NCBI RefSeq assembly: GCF_020731145.1
Contig: NZ_JAJFZN010000004.1
Coordinates: 434,001-498,000 of the forward strand
Source: Sneathiella sp. HT1-7
Lineage (GTDB): Bacteria > Pseudomonadota > Alphaproteobacteria > Sneathiellales > Sneathiellaceae
Reading direction: 5' to 3'
DNA: 64,000 nt
Below the pieces are notes generated by a model. The model saw only the letters and a list, made by a program, of their open reading frames with translations. It did not search any database and was not told the DNA's origin. This document shows, piece by piece, positions 28,251 to 35,635 of this stretch. Both the position numbers and the translations under genes were made by a program. Numbering within the stretch: the stretch's first letter is position 1; every line of letters begins with the position of its first letter.

Positions 28251-29012
28251 TTACTCCCCAAGAAAGCGGATTAACGCTTCCTCGTAATAACTGATAAACC
28301 ACATCATACTGGCACCAATTGTAATCGCCAGAATGGCAAAGGAAAGGATAATTTGCAGTGGCATTGCGACAAAGAAAATCTGCACCTGCGGCATCAGGCG
28401 ATTGATCAGGCCGATCCCCATGTAAAATGTAATTCCGAAAACCAAAAATGGTGCGGACATTTGAAAGCCGAGCAGGAATGATTGCTGAACAAAATCCGTG
28501 ATCAGCATGCTGATACTGCCGAAATCCGGGACTGCCCCTACCGGGAATAAACGATAAGTGGCGAAAGTTCCTTCAATAAACAGATGATGCATGTCAGTGA
28601 CAAATATCATTGTCAGCCCCATCAACGTCATGAAGGTACTCGTGATGGCGCCCTGTGTCATTTGCGCCGGGTCAAAAAACTGCGCGGCAGCAAGGCCGGA
28701 TTGCTGCGCGATAATTGTCCCTGCCACATGCAGGCTGCTGAGCAGGAGCCGGAGCACACCGCCCATCACAAGCCCGATCACCAACTCCCCGACAATTAGC
28801 AACAACAGCCCGATCGGTGTCGACGGTTCCGGAGGGATTTGAGAAGCCGCAAAGGGCATCACAAGAAAACTGACGCCAAGCGCAATGGACAGCCGTACGC
28901 GGGTCGGAATAAACGCCTCCCCAAAGCCTGGAACTACCATGAAGGCCGCACCAATACGGACAAACACCACAAGAAAGGCAAAGATATTAACGTTGAGGAA
29001 TTCGTCCAGCAT
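28251..29012 (-). CDS. fliR: Flagellar export gate protein FliR
   Basis: 253 residues, almost entirely hydrophobic with six predicted helices. It carries the conserved family segments VGEAFIPTRVRLSIALG-like near the start (here PGFGEAFIPTRVRLSIALGV) and APFLVFGITFYMGIGLINRLMPQVQIF (given in part) near residue 200. It forms the FliP5-Q4-R1 pore of the flagellar export gate. It lies 17 bases after fliQ and before flhB. Confidence 0.95.
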   Translation of the reverse strand: MLDEFLNVNIFAFLVVFVRIGAAFMVVPGFGEAFIPTRVRLSIALGVSFLVMPFAASQIPPEPSTPIGLLLLIVGELVIGLVMGGVLRLLLSSLHVAGTIIAQQSGLAAAQFFDPAQMTQGAITSTFMTLMGLTMIFVTDMHHLFIEGTFATYRLFPVGAVPDFGSISMLITDFVQQSFLLGFQMSAPFLVFGITFYMGIGLINRLMPQVQIFFVAMPLQIILSFAILAITIGASMMWFISYYEEALIRFLGE

Positions 29013-29029
29013 CTAGCGGCGCCCGGCGA

Positions 29030-29293
29030 TCATACGCCTGAGATACGCTGCGCGATCTGTTCCATCAACCCGATCATGGAAGAAATCATGAATGGCATAA
29101 AAATGATCAGGGAGAGAAAGATTGCCAGGATTTTGGGAACGAACACCAACGTCATTTCCTGCACCTGTGTCAGGGCCTGAATAAGGGCGATCACAAGACC
29201 AACCCCCAACGCGACCAACATGACCGGCGCAGAGACAGAGAGCAGGACCCAAATCGCCTCGCGAACTACGTCAACGACATCGGTTGGGCTCAT
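29030..29293 (-). CDS. fliQ: Flagellar export gate protein FliQ
   Basis: 87 residues with two long membrane helices and the family pattern TQVQEMTLVFVPKILA between them. It is a subunit of the FliPQR export pore. Gene order fliE-fliQ-fliR-flhB is standard for this class. Confidence 0.95.
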   Translation of the reverse strand: MSPTDVVDVVREAIWVLLSVSAPVMLVALGVGLVIALIQALTQVQEMTLVFVPKILAIFLSLIIFMPFMISSMIGLMEQIAQRISGV

Positions 29294-29332
29294 GTTGCAT
29301 CAATCCTTATGCTGTAAAAATACTATTACAGG

Positions 29333-29653
29333 CTAGATTGGCATTTTTATGATGTCTTGATAAGCCTGAATTACACGATCTCGCACTGCGACCACGGTTT
29401 CAAGGGTTGCTTCGGCGTTGCTGACCGCCGTCACGATATCCGCAAGGCCGGTATTACCGGTGATTGCCTCAAGGCTGACCTGCTCCGCATTGACGCCGGT
29501 TTTAACCGCATCAGCGCCGGCATCGGACAGCATTTCCGCAAAGCTCGGCCCTTCAATTGCCGCCTCAGAAGCCGCCTCAGGCTTGACGCCCAGAGAACTG
29601 TTAATTGCTTTTGAATAAGCTTGTGTCGCCGCTAAGGCGCTAGTATCTGCCAT
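29333..29653 (-). CDS. fliE: Flagellar hook-basal body protein FliE
   Basis: 106 residues. The C-terminal half LADIVTAVSNAEATLETVVA then VRDRVIQAYQDIIKMPI is the conserved FliE motif that joins the MS ring to the rod. The N-terminal half is Ala/Ser-rich and variable, as in other members. It is 20 bases after flgC. Confidence 0.95.
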   Translation of the reverse strand: MADTSALAATQAYSKAINSSLGVKPEAASEAAIEGPSFAEMLSDAGADAVKTGVNAEQVSLEAITGNTGLADIVTAVSNAEATLETVVAVRDRVIQAYQDIIKMPI

Positions 29654-29673
29654 TGTCTACCCTCCACTCGTCC

Positions 29674-30084
29674 CTATTGTTTCAAGATGTCCAGCGTCCG
29701 CATGATCATCTTTTTCGACGCTTCGATAACACCTAGATTTGCCTGATAGGACCGCTGGGTTTCCTTCATGTCCATAATCTCAACCAGGGAATTAACGTTC
29801 GGCATCTTGACATAGCCATCCGCATTTGCGGCGGGGTGGCTTGGATTAAACTTGAGGTCAAATTCCGTCTTGTCTTCACCAATACGGCCTACCTTGACTT
29901 TGGTCACATTTTCTTCGCGGTCGAGAACATTGCGGAAGGAAATAGTTTTCCGCCGATAGGGATCTTCGTCAGGCGTCTTGCCCATACTGTCCTTATTTGC
30001 CAGGTTTTCCGAGATAACCCGCATCCGCTTGCCTTGGGCATCCATACCCGAGGCAGAGATGGACATTGTTTTTAAAAGATCCAT
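29674..30084 (-). CDS. flgC: Flagellar proximal rod protein FlgC
   Basis: 136 residues. It opens with the rod-protein motif SISASGMDAQGKRMRVISEN (ANKDS follows) and closes with the conserved VEIMDMKETQRSYQANLGVIEASKKMI segment, here named in parts. It assembles outside the membrane as part of the drive-shaft rod after export by the flagellar gate. A second, shorter FlgC-like gene is on the other strand at 34341. Confidence 0.96.
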   Translation of the reverse strand: MDLLKTMSISASGMDAQGKRMRVISENLANKDSMGKTPDEDPYRRKTISFRNVLDREENVTKVKVGRIGEDKTEFDLKFNPSHPAANADGYVKMPNVNSLVEIMDMKETQRSYQANLGVIEASKKMIMRTLDILKQ

Positions 30085-30110
30085 GTTACCGGTTTCCTTC
30101 TCTAATCCGA

Positions 30111-30512
30111 TTAACGGCGACCAAGGGCTGTTTTTAACATCCCCAGATTTTTCTTATACAGCGATGTGGTCAGCTCATACTGTATTTGCGTTTCAGCGAC
30201 TTTCATCATCTCTTCTTCAAGGAGCACAGCGTTACCAGTAGGTGTCATTTCGCTTATGTCCCGATTTACCTGTGTCTCATAACTTGTTATTTCATCAACA
30301 AAAATATGCTTTTTGTTCGTCCTGTTGATCGAAACACTCTTGTCTTCAGGTGCATCGATCATTTCGCGAAATTCCAGCGGCTTGAGATCACGCGCGCGAT
30401 AGTTTGGCGTGTCGGAATTGGCAATATTCTGCGCCAGCACCTTTTGCCGGGCGGTCAACCATTTCATTTTCTCCGTCAGCGCGGCGAAAAGAGGAATTTT
30501 TTCCAAATTCAT
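30111..30512 (-). CDS. flgB: Flagellar proximal rod protein FlgB
   Basis: 133 residues. It has the family start KMKWLTARQKVLAQNIANSD followed by TPNYRARDLKPLEF, and a C-terminal EEEMMKVAETQIQYELTTSL segment. It is the first gene of the minus-strand flagellar operon flgB-flgC-fliE-fliQ-fliR-flhB-cckA. The 150-base region upstream should hold the operon promoter; I see a TTAAC half-site there but no full CtrA box. Confidence 0.96.
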   Translation of the reverse strand: MNLEKIPLFAALTEKMKWLTARQKVLAQNIANSDTPNYRARDLKPLEFREMIDAPEDKSVSINRTNKKHIFVDEITSYETQVNRDISEMTPTGNAVLLEEEMMKVAETQIQYELTTSLYKKNLGMLKTALGRR

Positions 30513-30608
30513 ATCAGGATCGCTTCTGTTCGCGGTTTTTCCTGACCTTACATTAGGGGAGAAACCTTAACAGACTATGAATTTGAAGAATTTGTGGATG
30601 GCAGGCAC

Positions 30609-30640
30609 AAAAAAAACGCCCCGATAAATCGGGACGTTTC
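30609..30640 (-). terminator. Rho-independent terminator after the PfpI-like gene
   Basis: On the minus strand AAACGTCCCGAT, a TTTATCGGG arm and GCGTTT form a stem with one mismatch, followed by eight T. It lies 26 bases after the PfpI-like stop and upstream of flgB, so it insulates the flagellar operon from read-through. Confidence 0.92.
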
Positions 30641-30665
30641 TGTCATTCTGAGCTGAGCCGCGCTA

Positions 30666-31235
30666 TTAAGCAGCTTCCCAAGCTTCCGGTTCATAATTCT
30701 GTATCCGGTCGGCAAATTTTTCGACCAAGGCATCATCAGCGAGCTTACTCGTGACTAACATATCGTCAATATGCACCTCGGCTTCGACAACCGTCACGCT
30801 TTTTTCCAGCAGGACTTCGTTGATTTCCTCGGTGGAAACAACACTCCGTCCTTCCAGCAAATCTGCTTCGGCAAGAACTTTCGGTGCCTCCTCAATCAGA
30901 GCAACCGGCTTGTTGTCTTCCATGAAACCGCGCATGAAACGGGCTGTCTGCGGATCAGAAATGAGCCGGTTCACATGGCGCGAGCCACCAGGAATAATAA
31001 CAGCATCGAAATGATGGGACATAGAGGTTGCAAGATGCGCATTCGCAGGGAAGAAATGTCCCCAGCCATTGCCGTGCCAGCTATTGACGACGCCTTTTTC
31101 CGGCGAGACGATTTTAACATCCGCTCCGGTCAGGACGAGAGCCTTGTGCAGGCTTGTCATATGGGATTCTTCAAAACCGTTGGCAACAAGAATGGCAACG
31201 GACTTGCCATTTAACGCATTTTCCAAGTCACTCAT
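30666..31235 (-). CDS. DJ-1/PfpI superfamily protein lacking the catalytic cysteine
   Basis: 189 residues from the ATG at 31235; the upstream ATG at 31244 is only one base from the AAGGGG ribosome site, so the second ATG is preferred. The fold signature is clear: VAILVANGFEESHMTSLHKALVLTGADVKIVSP (given for orientation in parts: VANGFEE, TGADVKIVSP) and DAVIIPGGS. The nucleophile elbow, normally AxICHGPxxL, reads VALIEEAPKVLAEADLLEGR, so Glu115 replaces Cys and Glu116 replaces His. It therefore cannot act as a PfpI protease, deglycase or glyoxalase of the usual kind. It resembles the C-terminal domain of large catalases, which is also a pseudo-enzyme. Single gene with its own terminator. Confidence 0.88.
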   Translation of the reverse strand: MSDLENALNGKSVAILVANGFEESHMTSLHKALVLTGADVKIVSPEKGVVNSWHGNGWGHFFPANAHLATSMSHHFDAVIIPGGSRHVNRLISDPQTARFMRGFMEDNKPVALIEEAPKVLAEADLLEGRSVVSTEEINEVLLEKSVTVVEAEVHIDDMLVTSKLADDALVEKFADRIQNYEPEAWEAA

Positions 31236-31529
31236 ATAATCCATACCCCTTTAGTTTGTGGCATCCACCGCGCGTTTCAAATTACTGAACGACGGGAGCA
31301 TTCAATATTACATGGCAATTCTCTACTGGAACGGCCAATCGTGTCACAATGACATTTGTTCAATTTCTTTTGTGCAAATCGGAGCCATCGCTCCTGTCAG
31401 TAATGCTGCACAGTGCCGGGAACAATAAATAAAGGCTATGTCGCCATTGCCCAGCGAGGCGGAACATAGTCGTTCCCAATCCGAGTTGCAAGAAAGAAGT
31501 TGCATGTTTGGGCCATTTCTGCGCTCCGA
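31236..31529. other. Intergenic region between PfpI-like and FhlB-like genes
   Basis: About 290 bases with no gene. It contains a small palindrome TGTCA-CAA-TGACA at 31342-31354 and should hold the divergent promoters. No sigma-54 consensus was found. Confidence 0.4.
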
Positions 31530-31545
31530 TTAAGTAAAATTTAAG
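31530..31545 (+). promoter_or_regulatory. CtrA-like binding site upstream of the FhlB-like/fliO/fliP operon
   Basis: TTAA-GTAAAAT-TTAAG matches the CtrA consensus TTAA-N7-TTAAC except for the last base. It lies 51 bases upstream of the first start codon of the plus-strand flagellar genes. CtrA is the known activator of early flagellar operons in this class and is phosphorylated through CckA, whose gene is also in this window. Confidence 0.65.
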
Positions 31546-31595
31546 CACAAATATCTATGTTCAGTGACGCAGGTCACTTCTGGCCGGAGATACTG

Positions 31596-31883
31596 ATGTC
31601 ACAAAATGAACAAGACACTCCACGAAGCAATGATGACACCATCGCAGTCGCTTTGAATTATGACGAGTCTCCGACGTCGCTGGCCCGGGTAACAGCGAGT
31701 GGTAAAGGCGAGGTAGCCGAACAAATCTTGCAATTGGCGTTCGCTCGTGGTGTAAAGGTGCGCACCGATTCTGATTTGGCACAGATTTTGTCAGAAATAG
31801 AGGTGGATTGCCCCATTCCACTTGAGGCATTCGCCGCCGTTTCGGAAATTCTGTCCTATCTGTACAAGTGCCAGGATAAATAG
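31596..31883 (+). CDS. FhlB-like stand-alone FlhB C-terminal domain
   Basis: 95 residues from the ATG at 31596, which has GGAGATACTG just before it. Residues 14-92 (DDTIAVALNYDESPTSLARV, then GVKVRTDSDLAQIL, then IPLEAFAAVSEILSYLY) match the cytoplasmic FlhB domain after its cleavage site, but there are no membrane helices and no NPTH motif. Such FhlB/YlqH proteins can stand in for the cleaved FlhB fragment or modulate substrate switching. A full flhB with intact NPTH is 3.4 kb away. First gene of the plus-strand flagellar run. Confidence 0.9.
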   Translation: MSQNEQDTPRSNDDTIAVALNYDESPTSLARVTASGKGEVAEQILQLAFARGVKVRTDSDLAQILSEIEVDCPIPLEAFAAVSEILSYLYKCQDK

Positions 31884-31906
31884 TCAGTTTGATTAGTAAG
31901 CCTCTG

Positions 31907-32200
31907 ATGAAAAATTTTGCGACAATAAATGCCGATATATCCGACGTACTGAACGACATTACGGAGTATCTGGACCAAACACGACGCGGGATCATGATCG
32001 ACATGGGATCATTACCGCAAAAAATTGTTCATCTTCAAGGGCGAGTCCAGAACGCACCAAAGGATGAACGGCAGGAATTGTCCCAATTTATGACGCAGGT
32101 CATGCAGTCCCTCAACATCCTGTCTGACGAAATTCAGAAACGATATGATTCATTAAGCAGCGATATCAGCACGCTCGAAAACCACACCCATAAAGAATAG
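31907..32200 (+). CDS. Small helical protein in flagellar operon, possible export chaperone
   Basis: 97 residues from ATG 31907; a TTG at 31889 is an alternative start. No family is recognised with confidence. It is entirely helical and coiled-coil-like (ISDVLNDITEYLDQTRRG and SDEIQKRYDSLSSDISTLEN), about the size of FliT or FlgN chaperones, and is set between the FhlB-like gene and fliO. A flagellar chaperone or assembly role is an inference from size and position only. Confidence 0.6.
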   Translation: MKNFATINADISDVLNDITEYLDQTRRGIMIDMGSLPQKIVHLQGRVQNAPKDERQELSQFMTQVMQSLNILSDEIQKRYDSLSSDISTLENHTHKE

Positions 32201-32279
32201 TTTTCAAAAACCCTTCAGCCCGCTACTGTATGTCCGTGACGCGTAAAAATGATCGGATGGATATTTTAATGGCAGGCCA

Positions 32280-32582
32280 ATGGATCCCGTACAATACCTG
32301 AAATATATTGTCGGCTTGTTGATTGTTCTGGGTCTTATTGCGCTCATCACACTTCTCGCCCGGCGCTTCGGAATGGTGCCGAGAGCTTCTCGGGACCCGT
32401 CCGCCCCTAAACGTCTTGCTGTATCTGATGTCATGTCCATAGACGCCAAGCGGCGGCTGGTCCTTGTCAAACGTGATGACCGGGAACATCTCCTGCTGCT
32501 CGGTCCGGAACATGATGTCGTTGTCGAGCGGAATATCTCTGTCAATGAAAACGCCGAACAGGGCGATGTGAAAAACGCATGA
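32280..32582 (+). CDS. fliO: Flagellar biosynthesis protein FliO
   Basis: 100 residues with one N-terminal membrane helix (about 9-28) and a cytoplasmic part carrying the FliO pattern RLAVSDVMSIDAKRRLVLVK then REHLLLLG. FliO helps assemble the FliP ring of the export gate. It overlaps the start of fliP by four bases (ATGA), which implies translational coupling. Confidence 0.88.
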   Translation: MDPVQYLKYIVGLLIVLGLIALITLLARRFGMVPRASRDPSAPKRLAVSDVMSIDAKRRLVLVKRDDREHLLLLGPEHDVVVERNISVNENAEQGDVKNA

Positions 32583-33370
32583 TAAAGTATCGTAAACCGG
32601 ATCGTCTTTGCGGCATTAAATTGTCCAGTACCAACCTTGCCGCCCTTGCCGTCGCCATAATCGTCATGGCACTCCCGCTTGAGGTACTGGCGCAGTCCGT
32701 TTCCCTTGATCTTGGGGAAGATGCGGGCCCGCTGACCGGCCGGATTGTCCAGCTTGTCGTCCTGATGACAGTGCTGAGCCTGGCACCCGCGATACTGATC
32801 GTCACCACGTCTTTCACACGCCTGATTGTCGTGCTATCCCTCCTCCGAAGTGCGCTCGGTGTGCAGGCGACGCCGCCGAACGTCGTGATTATCTCCCTCG
32901 CCCTGTTTCTTACCGCCTTTATCATGGCGCCAACATTTGAGGCCGCCTATGAAAATGGTATTGTCCCGCTGATCGATGAAGAGATTAACGAGACCGAGGC
33001 ATTTGATCGCACCGTGATCCCATTCAAGAACTTTATGCTCCAGCATGCGCGGGAGAAAGACATTCTTCTCTTTATGGATTTAAGCGCCACGCCCGAAACT
33101 GAAACACCGGAGGATGTACCTCTCCAGGTTCTGGTGCCCGCCTTTATGATCAGTGAGCTTAAACGTGCGTTCGAGATCGGGTTCCTGCTGTTCGTACCCT
33201 TCATCGTGATCGATATGGTGGTGGCCTCTATTCTCATGTCCATGGGTATGATGATGTTGCCGCCGGTCATGATCTCCCTCCCCTTCAAGCTGATCTTCTT
33301 TGTTCTGGTGGACGGATGGAATTTGGTCGCGAAGAGCCTCGTTGAAAGCTTCGTCAATGGGCCGGGGTAA
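32579..33370 (+). CDS. fliP: Flagellar export gate protein FliP
   Basis: 263 residues with a cleavable N-terminal signal segment (LAALAVAIIVMALPLEVLAQ), the two FliP signatures (PAILIVTTSFTRLIVVLSLL and FPFIVIDMVVASILMSMGMM-like, here VPFIVIDMVVASILMSMGMM) and a final LPFKLIFFVLVDGWNL segment. It is the main component of the FliPQR pore. Its last bases overlap the start proposed for the EndoU gene, which has apparently been inserted directly behind it. Confidence 0.96.
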   Translation: MIKYRKPDRLCGIKLSSTNLAALAVAIIVMALPLEVLAQSVSLDLGEDAGPLTGRIVQLVVLMTVLSLAPAILIVTTSFTRLIVVLSLLRSALGVQATPPNVVIISLALFLTAFIMAPTFEAAYENGIVPLIDEEINETEAFDRTVIPFKNFMLQHAREKDILLFMDLSATPETETPEDVPLQVLVPAFMISELKRAFEIGFLLFVPFIVIDMVVASILMSMGMMMLPPVMISLPFKLIFFVLVDGWNLVAKSLVESFVNGPG

Positions 33371-33905
33371 CGGTATCTCCTCTATTTTAAGAATGGTGCC
33401 GTTTGGAAGGGCGGGCATTGCCGCCGTTCTGCTTGCCTGCCTCGCCATTCTCTATGTTATCGTCCCGCTTATCTCCAACGAAGCACCCGCGCAAGGGAGC
33501 TGGTCTGAGACAACCCCTTCCCTTAACCTCGCACATATCTTTGATGGAGAGATCAACCGGCATGGCAAGCCGGTCGGCTTTCACGTCGCGCCGAAAGAAC
33601 CTATGGGTGCGACGTCACGTATCAGGAATATTCTGTCCGGACCAAACCGGGCCGGCGTGTATACCGCTATGGTCGAGATATTTGATACGGGCGAACACCG
33701 GTGGAAAGAAAAATTCTCCAGCTTCTTTCCCGATGATTTTTCCCGGCAGCAAGTCATCGACAGCATATTGTTCGCCCATTCAAACAATCGCCTACCGGAG
33801 GGATCGCGCTGGCGCGGACCGTCGGGACATGGCTTCCTGATCGAAGGATACAGGTTCGGCAATGGCGACATTAATACCGCCTACCCTCTATATGCCAAGG
33901 ATTAG
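33357..33905 (+). CDS. EndoU-type nuclease domain protein with N-terminal membrane helix (toxin)
   Basis: 182 residues from ATG 33357; ATG 33393 gives 170 and is also possible. A hydrophobic helix at about residues 19-38 could be a signal or anchor. Residues 57-180 match the bacterial EndoU RNase fold: LNLAHIFDGE with His60, KPVGFH with His76, RWKEKFSSFFP with Lys117/Lys119, and GPSGHGF then INTAYPLY with Thr174 and Tyr176, giving the two His, Lys and Thr/Tyr set of this family. In contact-dependent systems EndoU tips cleave tRNA in target cells. Here it stands as a small gene between fliP and a flgC-like gene, followed 9 bases later by an acidic protein. The start overlaps fliP by 14 bases. 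Confidence 0.82.
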   Translation: MGRGNGISSILRMVPFGRAGIAAVLLACLAILYVIVPLISNEAPAQGSWSETTPSLNLAHIFDGEINRHGKPVGFHVAPKEPMGATSRIRNILSGPNRAGVYTAMVEIFDTGEHRWKEKFSSFFPDDFSRQQVIDSILFAHSNNRLPEGSRWRGPSGHGFLIEGYRFGNGDINTAYPLYAKD

Positions 33906-33914
33906 GCCCCAACC

Positions 33915-34247
33915 ATGCTGGAAATTCATCTGAAGATTGATAAAGAAACGGGTCTAATAGAGGCCGAATTATTCCCTGAAAACATACTGTTGAAAGAGTT
34001 CTTTGAAACTGAAATACAAGGAGATATCGCACTCGCCGACTATTTAAAGACAAAGGCAACCGGGCCGCAGGACGAGGATTATGAAATCACTGGCAACGGC
34101 TTTACTCTGACTCTCTCCCCTGATCGCTATATTATCACGCCGATCTATGAGGACACGCGCGCGCCAAAAGACGGCCCGCGCGATGATTTCTTTCTACTTC
34201 TTGATCACTGGCGTCAGTTTCTAAGTCATGAAACCAGAGAAAATTAA
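33915..34247 (+). CDS. Small acidic protein, candidate EndoU immunity protein
   Basis: 110 residues, strongly acidic, no signal peptide. Layout and several segments (EYEITGNGFTLTL-like DYEITGNGFTLTLSPDRYII, and FFLLLDHWRQFLSHE at the end) recall the YacL/UPF0231 family, relatives of which are known as EndoU immunity proteins, but the match is by eye and weak. It begins 9 bases after the nuclease gene, the position expected for an immunity gene. A CtrA-like site overlaps its stop codon and belongs to the next gene. Confidence 0.6.
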   Translation: MLEIHLKIDKETGLIEAELFPENILLKEFFETEIQGDIALADYLKTKATGPQDEDYEITGNGFTLTLSPDRYIITPIYEDTRAPKDGPRDDFFLLLDHWRQFLSHETREN

Positions 34248-34259
34248 CGGTTTGTTAAT
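34244..34259 (+). promoter_or_regulatory. CtrA-like binding site upstream of flgC-like gene
   Basis: TTAA-CGGTTTG-TTAAT matches TTAA-N7-TTAAC except for the last base. It overlaps the stop of the acidic gene and lies 82 bases upstream of the flgC-like start. The following 80 bases are very AT-rich. This suggests the flgC-like gene has its own cell-cycle-controlled promoter, independent of the toxin pair. Confidence 0.6.
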
Positions 34260-34340
34260 AAATTAGCTTCTATAACGTTTATATTAGAAAAATATTATTC
34301 GTATAAATATTATTTAAAATTGTATTGATTGGAGTCAATA

Positions 34341-34733
34341 ATGACGTCAATTCTGGGTTCAGCCATCAGCGGCATGGCTGCTGCTACCAAACGGGTCGAA
34401 GTATCCGCGCAAAACCTTGTCAATGCGAACAGTGTCGGCACGCCCGGCGCTATGGACGAGAATCAATCCTACAAAGCCGTCGAACCCGTTCAAACAACAG
34501 ACGAAACCGGTGCGCCGAACGTCAAGGTCCGGGAAAAGGATCCGGCAACGGCTCATGTCTATGCACCGCAAAATCCACTCGCCAATCAGGAGGGGCTTGT
34601 TGAAAGTCCAAATGTGGATATGGCGGAAGAAATTGTGAACCAGAATGTCGCTCTGCACAGCTATCGTGCAAATGTCAAAATGTTCGAAGTTTGGAGCGAA
34701 CTTCAGAAAACCGCCATAGATTTAAAAAGCTGA
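34341..34733 (+). CDS. FlgC-like flagellar rod protein
   Basis: 130 residues from ATG 34341, preceded by GGAGTCAATA. The N-terminus SAISGMAAATKRVEVSAQNL (VNANS follows) and the C-terminus VDMAEEIVNQNVALHSYRAN then KMFEVWSELQKTAIDL carry the rod/hook protein end-motifs that pair as a coiled coil. It is closer to FlgC than to FlgB but is not the canonical flgC, which lies at 29674. Its role could be an accessory rod protein. An 11-base gap separates it from the convergent phosphopantetheinyl transferase gene. Confidence 0.82.
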   Translation: MTSILGSAISGMAAATKRVEVSAQNLVNANSVGTPGAMDENQSYKAVEPVQTTDETGAPNVKVREKDPATAHVYAPQNPLANQEGLVESPNVDMAEEIVNQNVALHSYRANVKMFEVWSELQKTAIDLKS

Positions 34734-34744
34734 TCTCTCAGCAC

Positions 34745-35440
34745 CTAGCCTAAATTTTCAATCGATTTGACAGTGAGCCGGGGCTCAAACAGCCCCGCGA
34801 TACTGCAGGCGCCAGCGATATTCGCGATTTCTATTGATACAAGGCTCGCCATTGGTTTATCCGGTTTGCGATAAGCGACCGGACGTCCTGCCTCAATCGC
34901 GACATCAATATGTCGGGGATCAAGAGCCAATCCTTCTCCGGTAACTTTCATACGGGCTTCTTTCGCGGTCCAAAGCCAGAAGAACAACTCCCTGCGGTCA
35001 GTCACCTCTCGCAATGCATTGAGGGCGCCCTGCTCCATCTCCGTATAATAGTGGCGGCTTAAATCGTCGATTTCTACCTTGCGATCAAACATCTCTACAT
35101 CAACGCCAATTTCCCCGCTTCGCGTAACGGCGAAGACAGCGGTATCGGCCGAATGGGACATGTTGAAATAGATATTTTGTGACGGAAGATAAGGTTTACC
35201 GCGTTCGCCTGTCTGTAAGCTGATCTCCGTCGGACCAACATCCATATATGCCGCCAGGATATAGCGAATCTGGCCATGCGCCCGCACATAGCGATTGCGA
35301 TGAAGATCGAAGCGGAACCGTTCCGCCCGCGCCCGCTCCGCCTCGCTGAGCGCTTGCCAACATCTCTCGTAATCAAGCGGACCACCCTCACCAATATCAG
35401 CGTGGTAGATGTGAGTGTTTTCCTGCTCAAACGCGATCAT
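34745..35440 (-). CDS. 4'-phosphopantetheinyl transferase, Sfp type
   Basis: 231 residues. The two metal/CoA motifs are intact: GVDVEMFDRK and FWLWTAKEARMKVTGEGL. The N-terminal half holds RFRFDLHRNRYVRAHGQIR and the NMSHS segment. Sfp-type enzymes load the phosphopantetheine arm on carrier domains of NRPS/PKS pathways, as opposed to the fatty-acid ACP. A carrier domain is encoded in this window at the end of the ligase gene at 51619, a possible client. Stand-alone gene. Confidence 0.92.
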   Translation of the reverse strand: MIAFEQENTHIYHADIGEGGPLDYERCWQALSEAERARAERFRFDLHRNRYVRAHGQIRYILAAYMDVGPTEISLQTGERGKPYLPSQNIYFNMSHSADTAVFAVTRSGEIGVDVEMFDRKVEIDDLSRHYYTEMEQGALNALREVTDRRELFFWLWTAKEARMKVTGEGLALDPRHIDVAIEAGRPVAYRKPDKPMASLVSIEIANIAGACSIAGLFEPRLTVKSIENLG

Positions 35441-35561
35441 AAAACCATAAACTCATTCAAAGTAACCTTTTTTCCAGCTAATGGCCCATGATAGCGAGAA
35501 GAAAACTATTGCGACAGGGCCAAATTCAAGACCCGGATTTTCGTCAATATGAAATCGTCAG

Positions 35562-35575
35562 TTGATCGCGATCAA
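35562..35575 (+). promoter_or_regulatory. FNR/FixK-type box upstream of the hemerythrin gene
   Basis: TTGATCGCGATCAA is a perfect TTGAT-N4-ATCAA palindrome, the consensus for FNR/ANR/FixK oxygen-responsive activators. It lies 60 bases upstream of the hemerythrin start codon, a workable activation position. It implies induction at low oxygen. Confidence 0.8.
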
Positions 35576-35635
35576 TGCCATCTCACGCCCCCTCCGTATA
35601 GTGACGACTACCTCAAATTAGATCAGGGAGGTTAC

